45,720 nucleotides of DNA. It comes from Bacteroidales bacterium UBA6192. GTDB taxonomy: Bacteria; Bacteroidota; Bacteroidia; Bacteroidales; F082. The DNA is taken from contig DITE01000074.1 of NCBI GenBank assembly GCA_002422725.1, positions 1 through 45,720 on the forward strand, given 5' to 3'. The notes beneath the pieces were generated by a model. It did no database searches and was not told the origin of the DNA. It worked only from the letters and a program-made list of their open reading frames with translations. How positions within the stretch are numbered: position 1 is the stretch's first letter; each line of letters begins with the position of its first letter. Below are positions 1-7,362 of this stretch, piece by piece. The position numbers were made by a program, and so were the translations under genes.

Positions 1-120
1 AGTTCTTCTTTTAATAGGTGCTAACACGTATATACACGCAATCCTAACGTATATTTCCTTTCTATCTGCTTCCATCCGTTTAATTATTATCATATTCGTA
101 ATCAATAATCTACACATTGA

Positions 121-140
121 TAAACGTTTGTAAACGTTTA
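121..140. promoter_or_regulatory. Doubled TAAACGTTT(A/G) near-palindrome, possible operator
   Basis: Two adjacent copies of a 10-mer, TAAACGTTTG and TAAACGTTTA, abut at 121-130 and 131-140. Together they form an almost perfect inverted repeat with arms TAAACGTTT and AAACGTTTA. AACGTT-centred palindromes are typical of LacI-family operators, so this may be a regulator site, but no regulator gene lies nearby. It is about 240 bp before the sirtuin promoter and may serve a gene left of the window. Confidence 0.35.
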
Positions 141-375
141 CCCTGGGTTAATTGCATGCCGTAAAGTTATGAAATTCACCAGATTTGCAAGCATTAGCTG
201 TTACAAAATTTTCAATGGCAGGCGTACGATCCCGTCTGTTTGGTCACAAAAACAAATGTCATTTGAGACTGTATTGATTTCAAGCGACATAGATTCGGGT
301 TGTGTCAAAGGTACCGATGGGCAGATTGTAAGTGCCGGACTGACAGACACCCTTATTATTTTGCGCTGTCTGTTA

Positions 376-383
376 TATCTTTG
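376..383 (+). promoter_or_regulatory. -7 promoter element (TATCTTTG) of sirtuin gene
   Basis: TATCTTTG matches the Bacteroidota -7 consensus TAnnTTTG exactly and lies 24 bp before the ATG at 408. It supports starting the sirtuin at 408 rather than at an in-frame codon upstream. No convincing -33 TTG at standard spacing was found. Confidence 0.5.
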
Positions 384-407
384 CCGTGCATTAAAACCAG
401 CAGTAAG

Positions 408-1097
408 ATGAAACATCTGGTCATACTCAGCGGTGCGGGCATGAGCGCCGAAAGCGGCATCAAGACCTTCAGGGACGATGACGGACTGTGGCGTACACAC
501 CGTTTCGAAGACCTGGCCAGTCCGCAGGCATGGGAAAACAATCCGCAACTGGTGCTTGACTTTTACAACGAACGCCGGAAGCAACTTTTTGAGGTTGAAC
601 CCAACGAGGGCCACAGGGCATTAGCAAGGCTTCAGGAAAAATTCCAGGTGCAGATCATCACCCAAAATGTGGACGACCTGCACGAAAGGGCCGGTTCGAA
701 ACATGTGTTGCACCTGCATGGCGAGTTGAAGAAAGCAAGGAGCACCACCAACCCAACGCTTGTGTACACTTTAGACCATTGGGAACTGAAACTTGGCGAC
801 TGCTGCGAAGAAGGCTCACAACTCCGGCCACATATTGTGTGGTTTGGCGAACCGGTACCCAATATCAGCGAAGCCATCAGGATGGTGAAGAAAGCCGATA
901 TGCTGTTTGTTATCGGCACCAGCCTTCAGGTGTATCCGGCAGCCGGGCTCATCGATTATGCCCCCCATGGTATTCCGGTGGTATTGATTGACCCGAAGGC
1001 TATGCCTGCCCCGCACCAGACGCACATCAGGGTGGTGAGGGCAACAGCGGCTACAGGTGTGCCGGCACTTGTTGATGAACTCCTGCAAATAAATTAA
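408..1097 (+). CDS. cobB: NAD-dependent protein deacylase (sirtuin, CobB class)
   Basis: Removes acyl groups from protein lysines using NAD+, in the cytoplasm. The 229-residue protein begins directly with the NAD-binding motif GAGMSAESGIKTFRDDDGLW, followed by FYNERR (the Y..R pair that marks desuccinylase/demalonylase-type class III sirtuins), TQNVDDLHERAG, and the catalytic histidine in HLHGEL. The class III sequence VWFGEPVP and the C-terminal NAD-site region (IGTSLQVYPAAGL) are present. The two CxxC pairs that bind structural zinc in most sirtuins are missing: the region after HLHGEL has only an isolated CC. Start 408 is chosen because the family begins here and a -7 element lies 24 bp upstream. 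The next gene starts 6 bp after the stop, so the two are probably cotranscribed. Confidence 0.92.
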   Translation: MKHLVILSGAGMSAESGIKTFRDDDGLWRTHRFEDLASPQAWENNPQLVLDFYNERRKQLFEVEPNEGHRALARLQEKFQVQIITQNVDDLHERAGSKHVLHLHGELKKARSTTNPTLVYTLDHWELKLGDCCEEGSQLRPHIVWFGEPVPNISEAIRMVKKADMLFVIGTSLQVYPAAGLIDYAPHGIPVVLIDPKAMPAPHQTHIRVVRATAATGVPALVDELLQIN

Positions 1098-1103
1098 ATA
1101 CAT

Positions 1104-1556
1104 ATGAATCACAAACTGTTTTACATCCTATTCCTCTTCGCCCTGCTGTCGTGTGGTGAAAATAAGGTGGTGGATCAGGCGGCCATCGACAAACAAAAGA
1201 TCGAAGACTACCTGGAAGCCAAACAACTCGATGCATTGACCTCAGCCTCCGGCTTGTATTACATCATCAGCGAAGCCGGAACGGGCGACAAGCCCGGGGC
1301 AGGCGCTACCGTAACGGTTACCTACAAAGGTTACCTGCTGGACGACCGTGTGTTTGACCAGGGCGATTTTTACACCGGCTCACTTCCGTCGCTCATCAAA
1401 GGCTGGCAGGAAGGAATCCCGCTGATTGCGCCCGGCGGCAAGATCAAACTGATCATCCCTTCGGCTCTAGGCTATGGCAACCGCGCTGCGGGAAGCATAC
1501 CGCCCAACTCGGTGCTGGTGTTTGATGTGACCCTGCATTATTTTTCAGAAAAATAA
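1104..1556 (+). CDS. FKBP-type peptidyl-prolyl cis-trans isomerase, lipoprotein
   Basis: Catalyses proline cis-trans isomerisation, likely as a periplasm-facing lipoprotein chaperone. The 150-residue product starts with a lipoprotein signal peptide (hydrophobic stretch then LLSCGEN, acylation at the Cys). A single FKBP domain fills residues about 48-150, with YKGYLLDDRVFDQG, the VI-type loop LIKGWQEGIPL, and PSALGYGNRAAGSIPPNSVLVFDV, all hallmark active-site segments. It follows the sirtuin gene with a 6-bp gap. The length is that of the short Bacteroidota lipoprotein FKBPs, which lack the dimerisation domain of FkpA. Confidence 0.93.
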   Translation: MNHKLFYILFLFALLSCGENKVVDQAAIDKQKIEDYLEAKQLDALTSASGLYYIISEAGTGDKPGAGATVTVTYKGYLLDDRVFDQGDFYTGSLPSLIKGWQEGIPLIAPGGKIKLIIPSALGYGNRAAGSIPPNSVLVFDVTLHYFSEK

Positions 1557-1634
1557 TAGTCCGGGTGAAGCCTGTCCACTACTTCTGGAAATAACGCTTG
1601 CCGACAACGATGGTTAGCGTTTCGCATAAAGCAT

Positions 1635-1642
1635 TATCTTTG
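1635..1642 (+). promoter_or_regulatory. -7 promoter element (TATCTTTG) of LOG/kinase/deaminase operon
   Basis: An exact TAnnTTTG match 16 bp before the ATG at 1659. The sequence TTA about 20 bp upstream could act as a weak -33. The position implies a very short leader for the three-gene operon that follows. Confidence 0.5.
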
Positions 1643-1658
1643 TCATAAACCAATCGGG

Positions 1659-2258
1659 ATGAATCGAATTTGTGTTTTTTGCGGCAGCAGCATGGGTTAT
1701 CAACGCATTTACCGCGACGCTGCCGCCGACCTGGGTCGTTTATTGGCCGAAAGTCATATTAGTTTGGTGTATGGCGGCGCTGGTGTAGGGCTGATGAAAG
1801 TGCTGGCCGACACCGTGATGCAATACGGGGGAGAGGTAGTGGGCATCATGCCTCAACACCTGGTGGATAAGGAAGTGGCTCATCCGGGCATACACAAGCT
1901 GCATGTGGTGGACAGTATGGCCGAACGCAAATCCATGATGATCAGTCTGTCCAATGGCTTCATTGCCCTCCCGGGAGGCTTTGGTACCCTGGATGAACTT
2001 TCGGAAGTGCTCACTTTTAATCAGTTGCGCCTCATCGACAAACCCTTGGGCATACTGAACATCAACAAATATTTTGATTCCTTGCTGAAGTTTTTTGACC
2101 AGGGTGTTTCCGAGGGCTTTGTCCGCGAAGAGCACCGCAACAGCCTCATTGTGTCGTTTGAAGCCAGGTCGTTAATCAACAAAATGAACACATGGCAACC
2201 CGTGGCAATGGGCAAATGGATCGACGACCTAAAAGCCGAAAGCCAATCATCCAGATAA
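1659..2258 (+). CDS. LOG family protein (cytokinin riboside 5'-monophosphate phosphoribohydrolase type, TIGR00730)
   Basis: Members of this family hydrolyse nucleoside 5'-monophosphates to base plus ribose 5-phosphate; bacterial members with the same fold act on AMP or related nucleotides. The 199-residue protein has the N-terminal Rossmann start VFCGSSMGY, VYGGAGVGLMKVLAD, and the diagnostic PGGFGTLDELSEVLTFNQL with the catalytic Glu. Length is normal. The next gene starts 1 bp after this stop and encodes a nucleotide kinase-like protein, then a dCMP deaminase, so an operon for nucleotide salvage or clean-up is likely. The exact substrate is not decidable from sequence. Confidence 0.9.
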   Translation: MNRICVFCGSSMGYQRIYRDAAADLGRLLAESHISLVYGGAGVGLMKVLADTVMQYGGEVVGIMPQHLVDKEVAHPGIHKLHVVDSMAERKSMMISLSNGFIALPGGFGTLDELSEVLTFNQLRLIDKPLGILNINKYFDSLLKFFDQGVSEGFVREEHRNSLIVSFEARSLINKMNTWQPVAMGKWIDDLKAESQSSR

Positions 2259-2259
2259 T

Positions 2260-2820
2260 ATGGTAATCATTGGAATAACCGGTACCCTGGGGGCCGGAAA
2301 AGGAACCATTGTAGAGTATCTTGTCAACCAGAAAGGTTACAGGCATTACTCGGTGCGGGCTTTTCTCATACAGGAGATTGAACGCAGGGGACTACCGGTG
2401 AATCGCGACAGCATGACATCAGTGGCTAACGAACTCAGGGCACGTTATTCGCCCAGCTATGTCACTGACTGTCTGTATGAAGAAGCGCTGCGCAACGGCT
2501 ATTCATGTGTTATTGAGAGCATACGCACCCCGGGTGAGATTGCTTCGCTTCGGCAGAAAGACAAGTTTTACCTGTTTGCTGTGGATGCCGATCCACTGCT
2601 GCGCTACCAAAGGATAAGTCTGCGGAAATCAGAGACCGACGCGGTGAGTTACGACACCTTTCGGGCCAACGAAGCCCGTGAGATGAACTCCGATGATCCG
2701 AACAAGCAAAACCTTTCGGAATGCATACGTCAGGCTGATTTTGTGTTCTTAAACAATGGCAGCCTGGATGACTTGCATCGTCAGGTTGAAAATACATTAC
2801 AATCCATCGAAAAACAATGA
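2260..2820 (+). CDS. P-loop nucleotide kinase-like protein (dephospho-CoA kinase / dNMP kinase fold)
   Basis: A 186-residue soluble P-loop kinase. The N-terminus ITGTLGAGKGTIVEYL is a Walker A of the adenylate-kinase/dephospho-CoA-kinase type. Later segments (VIESIRTPGEI, FYLFAVDADPLLRYQRI, and an R-rich lid-like region) fit a small-molecule kinase rather than a AAA+ machine. It overlaps the downstream dCMP deaminase by 4 nt (ATGA) and follows the LOG gene by 1 bp. This strongly suggests a deoxynucleotide substrate, since phages and bacteria often pair dNMP kinases with dCMP deaminase. The function is inferred from fold and neighbours; the canonical coaE is usually elsewhere. Confidence 0.75.
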   Translation: MVIIGITGTLGAGKGTIVEYLVNQKGYRHYSVRAFLIQEIERRGLPVNRDSMTSVANELRARYSPSYVTDCLYEEALRNGYSCVIESIRTPGEIASLRQKDKFYLFAVDADPLLRYQRISLRKSETDAVSYDTFRANEAREMNSDDPNKQNLSECIRQADFVFLNNGSLDDLHRQVENTLQSIEKQ

Positions 2821-3323
2821 GTGACTCCATCTTAAGCAATCAACAACATAGTCGCCCAAGCTGGGACGAGTATTTTCTGAAACTGGCCGATTCTGTTGCC
2901 ACCAGGGCTACCTGCGACCGTGGCCGCAGTGGCTGTGTGATTGTGAAAGAAAAACAGATACTGGTAACAGGCTATGTGGGTTCGCCCCGTGGGCTGGCCC
3001 ATTGCGACGATGTAGGGCATCTGATGAAAAAGGTGATCCACGAGGATGGCAGCGTTACCCAACATTGTGTGCGCACGGTGCATGCCGAGCAGAATGCCAT
3101 CACACAGGCAGCCAGGCGAGGCATTGCCCTGGATGGAGCCACGCTCTATTGCCGCATGACACCCTGCCGCACCTGTGCCATGCTCATCATCAATTGCGGC
3201 ATCGAAAGGGTGGTGTGCGAAAAGAAATACCATGCCGGTGCCGAATCAGAGGCCATGTTTGCCGAAGCCGGGGTGAAACTGGAGTTTGCCAGTGAAGAAA
3301 CTCAGCAGTACGAGAAACAGTAA
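2817..3323 (+). CDS. dCMP deaminase (cytidine/deoxycytidylate deaminase family)
   Basis: Deaminates dCMP to dUMP, feeding thymidylate synthesis. The 168-residue protein has the zinc-site signature HAEQNAI (His ligand and proton-shuttling Glu) and PCRTCAMLIINCGI (two Cys ligands). The early segment ATCDRGRSGCVIVK and SPRGLAHCDD are typical of the ComEB/dCMP deaminase group. The ATG overlaps the kinase stop codon, indicating translational coupling. Length is normal. Distinguishing dCMP from other cytidine substrates relies on overall family resemblance. Confidence 0.92.
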   Translation: MSDSILSNQQHSRPSWDEYFLKLADSVATRATCDRGRSGCVIVKEKQILVTGYVGSPRGLAHCDDVGHLMKKVIHEDGSVTQHCVRTVHAEQNAITQAARRGIALDGATLYCRMTPCRTCAMLIINCGIERVVCEKKYHAGAESEAMFAEAGVKLEFASEETQQYEKQ

Positions 3324-3699
3324 ACAACCGGTGCTGGTTTGCTCTGCGAACAGGAGTTTCTGACAGTAATCAGGGTCTGCTGAAAAACTCCATGTTAACT
3401 AAATAAAGAGTTTCACGCCGCGCCCGCCGCGAGAAAGAATTTCACGCCACGAACGCAAAGAATAGTATCACGCTGCGCTCGCTGCGAGAAATATAACGTC
3501 GCACCCGCTGCGAGAAAATGAAACGAGTTCACGCTGCGCCCGCCGCGAGAAAAAGAATAGGGTTCACGCCGCGCTCGCTGCGAGAAATAAAACGTCGCAC
3601 CCGCTGCGAGAAAGAAAAGAATGTCAACCAATTATAAAACCTTATAGTTTTTGTGATTCTTAGTGCCTTTGCGGTAGAAAACCACTTTTCGCACTGAAC
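3324..3699. other. Intergenic region dominated by a degenerate tandem repeat
   Basis: Between convergent genes, so both flanking operons end here. It contains the repeat array at 3411-3631 and no believable gene. The minus-strand frame over the repeats encodes a low-complexity repeat peptide and is an artefact. The stretch at 3650-3675 (TAGTGCCTTTGCGG) resembles the short intergenic repeats of Bacteroidota genomes. Confidence 0.6.
3411..3631. repeat. Seven-unit degenerate GC-rich tandem repeat, about 30 bp per unit
   Basis: About seven units share a core of CACGC(C/T)GCGC(C/T)CGC followed by (C/T)GCGAGAAA and an A-rich tail. Units 3-4 and 6-7 form a higher-order pair: one unit starting TCACGC and one starting CGTCGCACCCGCTGCGAG occur together twice. 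One unit (CACGAACGCAAAGAA, near 3440-3465) keeps the form seen in common Bacteroidota repeats. Unit lengths vary, so it is not a CRISPR. Confidence 0.8.
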
Positions 3700-4836
3700 T
3701 CAATCATAAAGTGTTTTTTCAAACGCCTCCATAACGGGTAGGGCTTTGTTGGTAAAATCCCACAACGCCTGATTCTCCCAACTCGAACCGTTGGTGGCCT
3801 GTGGTCCGCGAAAGGCAACCCATTCGGAACCCCAGTAGCAAAATCCTTTTCCTGTTGAAACGCTGTCGACAAGGGCCCTTAATTTCACGAGAAAGTCGAG
3901 TTGTCCCTGTTCTGAAGCCGGGTATTCGGCCAGTATCTGATCCTGGCTCCCGATGATGTTGTTGGTCCAGTCGTTCCACCCGAAAGTGAATGGGTAGGCT
4001 GTTTCGGCAATGAGAATGTCTTTGGCATACTTTGCTGATAGCTCCTGCATGGAAGCTTGCAAAGCATTCAGGTCTTTGCCGTGCCAGAGCGCATAATAGG
4101 ATAATCCGATCTGATCAAAATCAAGTAGTTTTAGTTGTTCGAAAAATGCAGGGGCATCCTCATGGCCTGCATAATGCAACATGATCCGGACAGCAGTATC
4201 CGATTCCCTGACGGCTGCAATTCCGCGTTCGAGCAAGGCCCTGAAATGGACAATATTGCTTTTGCTGCCTTCGGGCCACAGGAACCCATTGTTAATCTCG
4301 TTGCCAATCTGTATGATATCGGGTTGAATTTGTTCAACAGCCAATTGGGTAAAGGCATAAACACTGTCTTTCAAGGCGTCGAAGCTGATGTTTTGCCAAA
4401 GGGCCGGTTTCAACTGCGTTCCCGGATCAGCCCAGGTGTCGGAATAATGGAGGGTAAGCCAGACCTTCATCCCTTTGCTTTTGATTTCTTGCGAAAGAAT
4501 TTTCACTTCCTCCATACCTGCATAATCTTCGGTTGGATTGTTCCACAGCCGAAGCCTGATGGCATTGACTCCGGCATTTTTCAGGGTCTGCAGCATATCT
4601 TCAGGCTGGCCTTGGCGGTTATACACCACAATGCCTGATTCACGCAATTGCGGCAGAAACGACATGTCAGCAGCACGCAAAAAGGGATCATCAGCAGGTT
4701 TTATGATTAACTGGTCATTTTTGTTGCAGGCTGCGATTACCATGGCAAAAACGAATAGGATGGAGAGCATGGAAAGTTTCGACAAACTTTTTCCGGAAGA
4801 ACAGTTTTTATGGGTCACGAGTTTAATTTTCACCAT
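3700..4836 (-). CDS. Arabinogalactan endo-beta-1,4-galactanase (GH53)
   Basis: Hydrolyses beta-1,4-galactan of plant pectin side chains, probably as an exported lipoprotein. The 378-residue product has a hydrophobic segment ending in VIAACNKN, a lipobox-like site. It continues with GADMSFLP-type GH53 opening (AADMSFLPQL), NAIRLRLWNNP, LTLHYSDTWADPG, the acid/base Glu in IQIGNEINNGFLWPEG, and the nucleophile Glu in ILIAETAYPFTFGW. Start 4836 is ATG and gives a 14-nt overlap with the upstream asparaginase stop; the codon at 4845 is TTG and was not chosen, while the Met at 4770 would give a shorter signal peptide. No SusC/SusD pair lies nearby, so this is not an obvious polysaccharide utilisation locus. 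Confidence 0.93.
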   Translation of the reverse strand: MVKIKLVTHKNCSSGKSLSKLSMLSILFVFAMVIAACNKNDQLIIKPADDPFLRAADMSFLPQLRESGIVVYNRQGQPEDMLQTLKNAGVNAIRLRLWNNPTEDYAGMEEVKILSQEIKSKGMKVWLTLHYSDTWADPGTQLKPALWQNISFDALKDSVYAFTQLAVEQIQPDIIQIGNEINNGFLWPEGSKSNIVHFRALLERGIAAVRESDTAVRIMLHYAGHEDAPAFFEQLKLLDFDQIGLSYYALWHGKDLNALQASMQELSAKYAKDILIAETAYPFTFGWNDWTNNIIGSQDQILAEYPASEQGQLDFLVKLRALVDSVSTGKGFCYWGSEWVAFRGPQATNGSSWENQALWDFTNKALPVMEAFEKTLYD

Positions 4837-5854
4837 ATATAGCAACGATAGGCTTTTCGCCCTGTTTCACAAAGCCACGGAACATACCCGGAGTGTTAAA
4901 CGGCATGGCAATATTGCCATATTTATCCACAGCTATAATGCCGCCACCTGCATCCAGTGCAGCAAGTTTTTGCATAACCACTTCGTCGGCAGCCTGTTTA
5001 AGGCTTTTGCCACCATAAAGCATTCTTGCGGCTATGTCGCTGGCTACTGCGTTGCGAATAAAAAACTCGCCATGTCCGGTGGCCGAAACAGCACAGCTGT
5101 TGTTGTCGGCCCAGGTGCCTGCTCCAATTATTGGGGAGTCGCCCAAACGGCCAGCCCTTTTATAGTGCATTCCACCTGTTGATGTGCCTGCAGCGAGGTT
5201 CCCCTGCAAGTCCAATGCAACAGCACCGACTGTCCCTTTCGGATTCAAGGGGAATTCCCTTTCGAGGCTGGTTTGGCGGGTTTTTTCGTAATTTTCCCAA
5301 CGATCCTGCGTGAAGAAATAGGAAGGGTTTACTGTGTCGACACCCATGGCTAAAGCAAAATCCTCAGCTCCTTTCCCTACCAGAAATACATGCCGGCCAT
5401 CGTCCATAATGGCTTTGGCAGCCAGAATTGGGTTGCGCATGTGACTCACTGCGCCAACCGCTCCGGCACGGCTCTCTTTACCCTCCATGATGGATGCGTC
5501 ATGGGCAATTTCGCCTGCCTCGTTAAACACTGCACCGCGTCCGGCATTGAAGAGTGGATTGTCTTCGAGCAGGGTGATTGCAGCAATGATGGCATCGGTG
5601 CTTGATCCGCCTTGCTTCAGTATTTTCTCTCCAGCTTCGATGGCCAGAAATAAGCCTTCTTTGTAGGCTGTTTCCGCTTCAGCGGACATATTTGAACGTT
5701 CCATAGCACCTGCGCCCCCGTGAACGACAAGCACATAGGCGGGTTTACCTGGTTCATTTTCCGGTTGTTGGCTACATCCTGAAAACAGCTTTACCAGCAT
5801 TAGGTATACCATCAGCAGGAATACAACTCCAAATATTTGCCTCATTTGAGTCAT
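4823..5854 (-). CDS. Isoaspartyl peptidase / L-asparaginase (plant-type, Ntn hydrolase), lipoprotein
   Basis: Cleaves beta-aspartyl peptides and/or asparagine; the precursor self-cleaves to expose an N-terminal threonine nucleophile. The 343-residue protein has a signal peptide with lipobox LFSGCSQQ, the family opening VVHGGAGAM, GRGAVFNEAGEIAHDASIMEG, and the autocleavage site GTVGAVALDLQGNLAAGTSTGG, where Thr of GTVGAV is the nucleophile. RLGDSPIIGAGTWADN completes the substrate site. The stop overlaps the GH53 start. A -7-like element, TACATTTG, lies just upstream at 5863-5870. Confidence 0.93.
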   Translation of the reverse strand: MTQMRQIFGVVFLLMVYLMLVKLFSGCSQQPENEPGKPAYVLVVHGGAGAMERSNMSAEAETAYKEGLFLAIEAGEKILKQGGSSTDAIIAAITLLEDNPLFNAGRGAVFNEAGEIAHDASIMEGKESRAGAVGAVSHMRNPILAAKAIMDDGRHVFLVGKGAEDFALAMGVDTVNPSYFFTQDRWENYEKTRQTSLEREFPLNPKGTVGAVALDLQGNLAAGTSTGGMHYKRAGRLGDSPIIGAGTWADNNSCAVSATGHGEFFIRNAVASDIAARMLYGGKSLKQAADEVVMQKLAALDAGGGIIAVDKYGNIAMPFNTPGMFRGFVKQGEKPIVAIYGEN

Positions 5855-5862
5855 GTTTCTGA

Positions 5863-5870
5863 CAAATGTA
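5863..5870 (-). promoter_or_regulatory. -7 promoter element (TACATTTG) of asparaginase-GH53 operon
   Basis: On the minus strand this is an exact TAnnTTTG match, 8 bp before the ATG at 5854. The leader would be nearly absent if that ATG is used; the in-frame ATG at 5845 would give a slightly longer one. Confidence 0.4.
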
Positions 5871-6006
5871 CGATTTTGCAGCCTTATGTTACTTTTTCAA
5901 CCGTAATTAAGAAGGTTTACAGGCTGTATCCAATGACTTCACTGATCTTTTGACCGGTTTTTTTCGGCAACGAACCTAAAGGTGTTCGAGGCGCTTTGTT
6001 TTCAAA

Positions 6007-6065
6007 TTGAAGGAATTTCATTAAATTGCTTCAATATGTTGAAGGAATTTCATTAAATTGCTTCA
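6007..6065. repeat. Doubled 27-bp palindromic repeat before the AAA ATPase gene
   Basis: Two identical 27-bp copies lie at 6007-6033 and 6039-6065, period 32 bp. Each contains a spaced palindrome with the arms GAAG.AATTT.AT.AAATT.CTTC (24 bp, 6009-6032 and 6041-6064). The second copy ends 17 bp before the -7 element at 6083-6090. It therefore covers the -33 region, which suits a repressor operator or autoregulation. Confidence 0.7.
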
Positions 6066-6082
6066 TTAGAGGAATATTTTCT

Positions 6083-6090
6083 TATCTTTG
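6083..6090 (+). promoter_or_regulatory. -7 promoter element (TATCTTTG) of AAA ATPase gene
   Basis: Exact TAnnTTTG match. Transcription would start at or after the ATG at 6093, so this element argues for the downstream ATG at 6117 as the translation start. Confidence 0.55.
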
Positions 6091-6116
6091 TCATGGAAAC
6101 ATCAATCAGATCCATC

Positions 6117-7259
6117 ATGAGTATTTTCATTGAACGTTCCATAAAAACCCGGTTGATCCCGAAATTGTTGCCCAACAAAGTTGTGCTGCTTATGGGAGCC
6201 AGGCGTGTGGGTAAAACTGCGCTTATAAACCATCTGTTGGAGCATGATATCAACGAACCATACCTGCTGCTGAATGGCGAGGATATGGCTACCCATTCTG
6301 TGTTGGCGAACCGGACTGTTGAGAATTACCAAAGACTCATGGGCGACAAGCGTTTTTTAGTCATTGACGAAGCCCAGAAAGTGCCTGATATTGGACTGGT
6401 TTTAAAGTTGATAGTGGATAATATCGAAGGAATCAGGGTATTGGCGACAGGTTCTTCAGCACTTGACCTTTCCAATAAGATGGGCGAACCCTTAACAGGG
6501 AGAAAATTCACCTTCAACTTATACCCATTGGCTCAAATGGAGTTTAGCAAGACCGAGAATCTTGTCGAAACACGTTCAAGGCTGGAAGAAAGGATGATTT
6601 TCGGCTGCTACCCTGAGCTACAGCAATATTCAGGAAATTACGACAAAGCAGAATACCTCAGGGAGTTGGTGAATGCATATTTATTTAAGGATATACTTGA
6701 GTTGGGCGGTATCCGTAACTCGGATAAAATTGCGGGGCTGCTCAGGTTGATTGCTTTTCAGATAGGTAAAGAAGTTTCGCTTGAAGAGCTTGGACGGCAA
6801 CTCGGATTAAGTCGGAATACGGTCGAAAAGTACCTCGATTTGCTTTCAAAGGTATTCGTGGTGTTCAGGCTTCCGGGATTCAGCAGAAACTTGCGGAATG
6901 AAATTACCAAAACAAGCAGGTGGTATTTTTACGACAATGGTATTCGCAACACATTGATCAACAATATGAATTCTTTTCCAATCAGAAACGACCTGGGAGA
7001 GCTTTGGGAGAATTACATTGTTTCGGAACGTCTTAAGTATCAGCATTACAAGGGCATTTCGGTGAATAACTACTTTTGGCGCACCTACCAGCAACACGAG
7101 ATTGATTTGGTGGAAGAAGGTGGGGGCAACCTGGCAGCTTATGAACTTAAGTGGGGACAGGTAAAAAATGTAAAGCCCCCTGCTGCCTGGTCCAGGGCCT
7201 ATCCTGAAAGTAGTTTTCGGCTTATTAATCCCGAAAATTACCTTGAATGGATTACCTAA
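6117..7259 (+). CDS. ATP-binding protein, AAA_14 plus DUF4143 family
   Basis: A 380-residue cytoplasmic ATPase of the common but poorly understood AAA/DUF4143 family. Walker A is GARRVGKTALINHLL, Walker B FLVIDEAQKVPDIG, sensor region VLATGSSALDL. The mid part holds a winged-helix-like segment (SLEELGRQLGLSRNTVEKYLDLL). The C-terminal DUF4143 part shows NYFWRTYQQHEIDLVEEGGGNLAAYELKW; the E/D..ID.V...G....YE.K pattern resembles a PD-(D/E)xK nuclease-like fold. Start 6117 (MSIFIERSI) is preferred because the -7 element ends at 6090. Such genes are often scattered and strain-specific, and the doubled palindrome upstream suggests self-regulation. No known substrate. Confidence 0.88.
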   Translation: MSIFIERSIKTRLIPKLLPNKVVLLMGARRVGKTALINHLLEHDINEPYLLLNGEDMATHSVLANRTVENYQRLMGDKRFLVIDEAQKVPDIGLVLKLIVDNIEGIRVLATGSSALDLSNKMGEPLTGRKFTFNLYPLAQMEFSKTENLVETRSRLEERMIFGCYPELQQYSGNYDKAEYLRELVNAYLFKDILELGGIRNSDKIAGLLRLIAFQIGKEVSLEELGRQLGLSRNTVEKYLDLLSKVFVVFRLPGFSRNLRNEITKTSRWYFYDNGIRNTLINNMNSFPIRNDLGELWENYIVSERLKYQHYKGISVNNYFWRTYQQHEIDLVEEGGGNLAAYELKWGQVKNVKPPAAWSRAYPESSFRLINPENYLEWIT

Positions 7260-7362
7260 ATGGGTGAGGTCTGACGGATTTTTATAATCGTTAGCGAATG
7301 CGCACAATCGCATAAGATTCACGCATTTGATAAAAAATTGATTCCTTCAAAACCCTGCTGTC

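Larger units (their letters stand above)
1..407. other. Intergenic region upstream of sirtuin gene
   Basis: I see no supportable gene here. Short reading frames exist on both strands but lack family resemblance, and the longest on the minus strand is a shadow of the sirtuin gene. The region is AT-rich at its left end and holds a doubled near-palindromic 10-mer at 121-140 and a -7-like promoter element at 376-383. Confidence 0.6.

Noticed and set aside
169..411. Frame of 80 codons before the sirtuin
   Set aside because: No family resemblance and the promoter element of the sirtuin lies inside it.
3413..3631. Minus-strand frame across the GC-rich repeats encoding a low-complexity peptide
   Set aside because: Periodic translation of a tandem DNA repeat; no start signal, no homologous logic.
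3411..3631. Possible CRISPR array
   Set aside because: Units are contiguous and degenerate, spacer-like segments are absent or of uneven length, and no cas gene is present.
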